Of a stretch of DNA of 25,339 nucleotides, positions 23,903-25,339 are shown in pieces. This stretch comes from JBLNDG01 sp050261415. Lineage in GTDB: Bacteria > Bacillota > Clostridia > Lutisporales > Lutisporaceae. The position numbers and the translations under genes are program-made. The stretch covers positions 1 through 25,339 of the forward strand of contig JBLNDG010000103.1 in NCBI GenBank assembly GCA_050261415.1, read 5' to 3'. Position 1 is the stretch's first letter, and each line of letters starts with the position of its first letter. The notes under the pieces are model-generated. The model was not told where the DNA came from, did not search any database, and worked only from the letters and a program-made list of their open reading frames with translations.

Positions 23903-24033
23903 ATATAATAAGTTTATTAGGAGTAAACTATTTCCAAGTCCTTTTCTATTTTATGTTTACGATTTCGGGTTTAATTTATTTATCAATAGCCTTTTTTATA
24001 AGAATAGAGGTTCTGAACCCAATATTGTATCCC

Positions 24034-24933
24034 TTAAAGAGCGGAAACCTCTTGGTTTTCACTGAAAAAGCTTCTTATGCTTGAGATATGGGATATTATT
24101 TTCCTCGCTACCTCAGGCCGGTTCATCGTATAAAGATGGATACCGTCCACGCCTGAGGAAAGAAGGTCTACTATCTGTTCTGTCGCATAGGCTATGCCTG
24201 CTTCCTTCAAAGCTTCGGGATTATTTTCATACCTGTCCAGCATTCGGCGGAATTTAACAGGCAGTGTAGCACCGCACAGGCTTGTAATACGCTCAATCTG
24301 TTTCTTGTTTATTACGGGCATTATACCTGCGGAGACTGGAAGTGAAATTCCGACCAGCTGAAGCTTTTCCATGAAAGAGTAGAAAAGATTGTTGTCAAAG
24401 AAAAGCTGGGTTATTAAAAAATCAGCTCCACAATCTACTTTTTGCTTAAGGTTTTTCAGGTCTGCAATGCTGTCCCGGCATTCAATATGGCCTTCGGGGT
24501 AGCAGGCTGCACCGATGCAGAAGCTGTCGGTCTCCTTTATGTGGTTTATCAGATCCCTGGCAAACCTGTATTGCATGTCTGAAGGGTTCAGGCTTTGCCC
24601 ATTCGGAAAATCCCCTCGCAGAGCCAGAATATTTTCTATATTGCTCTTTTTTAGCTGCTCAAGTATTGACTCAATATCATTTCTTGTAGAGCCTATGCAT
24701 GTAAGGTGAGCAAGGGCTTCGATCTTATATTTGTTCTTTATTATATCGGCGATATTTACGGTGTGAGATTTGCTGCTGCCGCCGGCACCATAGGTTACGC
24801 TTATGAAGTCGGGCTTGAGATCGGACAGGGCATCTATGGTGTTCAATACAGTATCTATTGAAGCTTCCGGTTTTGGCGGAAATATTTCAAGGGATACAAC
24901 AGGTTTGTTTTTATAAAGCTCTTTTATTTTCAT
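24034..24933 (-). CDS. metF: Methylenetetrahydrofolate reductase
   Basis: 299 residues, usual length for bacterial MetF. VSLEIFPPKPEASIDTVL near the N-terminus, FISVTYGAGGSS, HLTCIGSTR, ILALRGDFP, IGAACYPEGHIEC and DFLITQLFFDN are the conserved barrel motifs contacting FAD and folate. It reduces methylene- to methyl-tetrahydrofolate for methionine synthesis. I start at ATG 24933 (MKIKELY) with AAGGAG 7 nt upstream; the ATG two codons earlier is too close to that site. Expression is controlled by the SAM-I riboswitch and terminator just upstream. Confidence 0.96.
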   Translation of the reverse strand: MKIKELYKNKPVVSLEIFPPKPEASIDTVLNTIDALSDLKPDFISVTYGAGGSSKSHTVNIADIIKNKYKIEALAHLTCIGSTRNDIESILEQLKKSNIENILALRGDFPNGQSLNPSDMQYRFARDLINHIKETDSFCIGAACYPEGHIECRDSIADLKNLKQKVDCGADFLITQLFFDNNLFYSFMEKLQLVGISLPVSAGIMPVINKKQIERITSLCGATLPVKFRRMLDRYENNPEALKEAGIAYATEQIVDLLSSGVDGIHLYTMNRPEVARKIISHISSIRSFFSENQEVSAL

Positions 24934-24960
24934 AACCATTCTCCTTATATAGGTATAATA

Positions 24961-24992
24961 TTAAAAGCTGCTTCCAGATAGGAAAGCAGCTT
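24961..24992 (-). terminator. Riboswitch-controlled terminator of metF
   Basis: AAGCTGCTT (minus strand, 24992-24984) pairs with AAGCAGCTT (24973-24965), followed by TTTAATATTA. It lies between the SAM riboswitch and metF, as expected for the expression platform that stops transcription when SAM is high. Confidence 0.85.
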
Positions 24993-25036
24993 ACATATGA
25001 CTAATAATATACCATGTATCTTGCGTCAATGCTATT

Positions 25037-25141
25037 CTTATCTTCCAGAAATAATTCTGCTGGAATTGACACCGCTGCATTCAAATGGGAATGTCGGTTG
25101 TCGGGTTTCATCGGGCCAGTCCCTCCGCCGCTCTGGATAAG
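25037..25141 (-). promoter_or_regulatory. SAM-I (S-box) riboswitch
   Basis: On the minus strand the element opens with CTTATCCAGAG and closes with CTGGAAGATAAG, forming P1. Inside are the S-box blocks GGCGGAGGGACTGGCCCGAT, GAAACCCGACAACC and CGGTGTCAATTCCAGCAG. These match the conserved core of the SAM-I family. It senses S-adenosylmethionine and controls metF through the terminator at 24961-24992. Confidence 0.96.
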
Positions 25142-25170
25142 TATATATTCAGTTTTTGTGCTTATTGCAA

Positions 25171-25199
25171 ATTGTATTTTATTTTTTAAAATTTGTCAA
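25171..25199 (-). promoter_or_regulatory. metF/riboswitch promoter
   Basis: Minus strand TTGACA (25199-25194), exact 17-nt spacer, TACAAT (25176-25171), about 30 nt before the riboswitch begins. Confidence 0.85.
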
Positions 25200-25339
25200 T
25201 ATAAAACTAGAAAATTATCACGGCAAAAGCATGAATACATTTCCTACCAAAACTCTTATAGTAGAGTTTTAAAAAAATGCTATTGCAGCATTAATATTTG
25301 GCAGGTTCTATTTCTGTAAGAAATGCATTCCGGTATTAC
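25200..25339. other. Intergenic end of window
   Basis: No gene seen. Two small hairpins are present: AAAACTC/GAGTTTT at 25249-25270, and AATGCT/AGCATT near 25276-25292, which has a run of T on the minus strand and may terminate a gene lying beyond the window. Confidence 0.5.

Noticed and set aside
25014..25319. 101-codon plus-strand ORF at the right end
   Set aside because: It lies antisense to the SAM riboswitch and metF promoter and has no recognisable protein features.

Overview
The window looks chromosomal and comes from a low-GC Gram-positive anaerobe, most likely class Clostridia (the resemblance to the Ruminiclostridium/Clostridium group is an inference). Supporting signs are AGGAGG ribosome binding sites throughout, TTGACA/TATAAT promoters, U-tract terminators, a SAM-I riboswitch on metF, a CD3324-type regulator and an ECF-type S component. 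No transposase, integrase, phage module or CRISPR array is visible.

Region by region. (1) 1-4745 is the 3' part of a nonribosomal peptide synthetase (C, A, PCP, TE) fused in frame to an MFS exporter. A separate MFS transporter follows (4976-6226). (2) 6253-8219 (minus) is a YcaO ATP-grasp-like enzyme, followed 5 nt later by an overlooked 41-residue peptide made of three 13-residue repeats. This is the best candidate for an undescribed system. (3) 8460-14014 holds a LysR regulator divergent from an operon of a YfcC-type carrier, an M28-like hydrolase and an M20 amidohydrolase, an arrangement like abgR-abgABT. (4) 14066-16731 (minus) is a 30-residue membrane peptide, a sodium:solute symporter and a BPL_N/GATase-like protein, all tightly coupled. 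They are divergent from a MerR regulator fused to a methyltransferase-like domain, which is followed by a truncated EamA transporter. (5) 18813-20004 contains small regulators: a CD3324-family protein, a DUF1858 redox-disulfide protein, and a divergent HxlR/YodB-type regulator whose conserved redox cysteine codon is replaced by in-frame TGA. (6) 20252-21940 is an ECF S component plus a class V aminotransferase, possibly a cofactor-salvage pair. (7) 22093-22814 is tadA, tRNA-Ser(CGA) and a tRNA 3'-end remnant. (8) 22929-23902 is an AT-rich DUF3825 gene and an orphan promoter-terminator unit that may make a small RNA. (9) 24034-25199 (minus) is metF under a SAM-I riboswitch with its terminator and promoter.

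How the parts work together. The left end serves secondary metabolism and export. The YcaO and its repeat peptide form a two-gene unit that shares a bidirectional terminator with the upstream MFS gene. The middle is built from transporter plus hydrolase cassettes, each with its own regulator. The right end is mostly housekeeping (tRNA editing, tRNA, one-carbon/methionine metabolism) with one probable acquired gene beside the tRNA. All product names come from reading motifs; no database search was possible.
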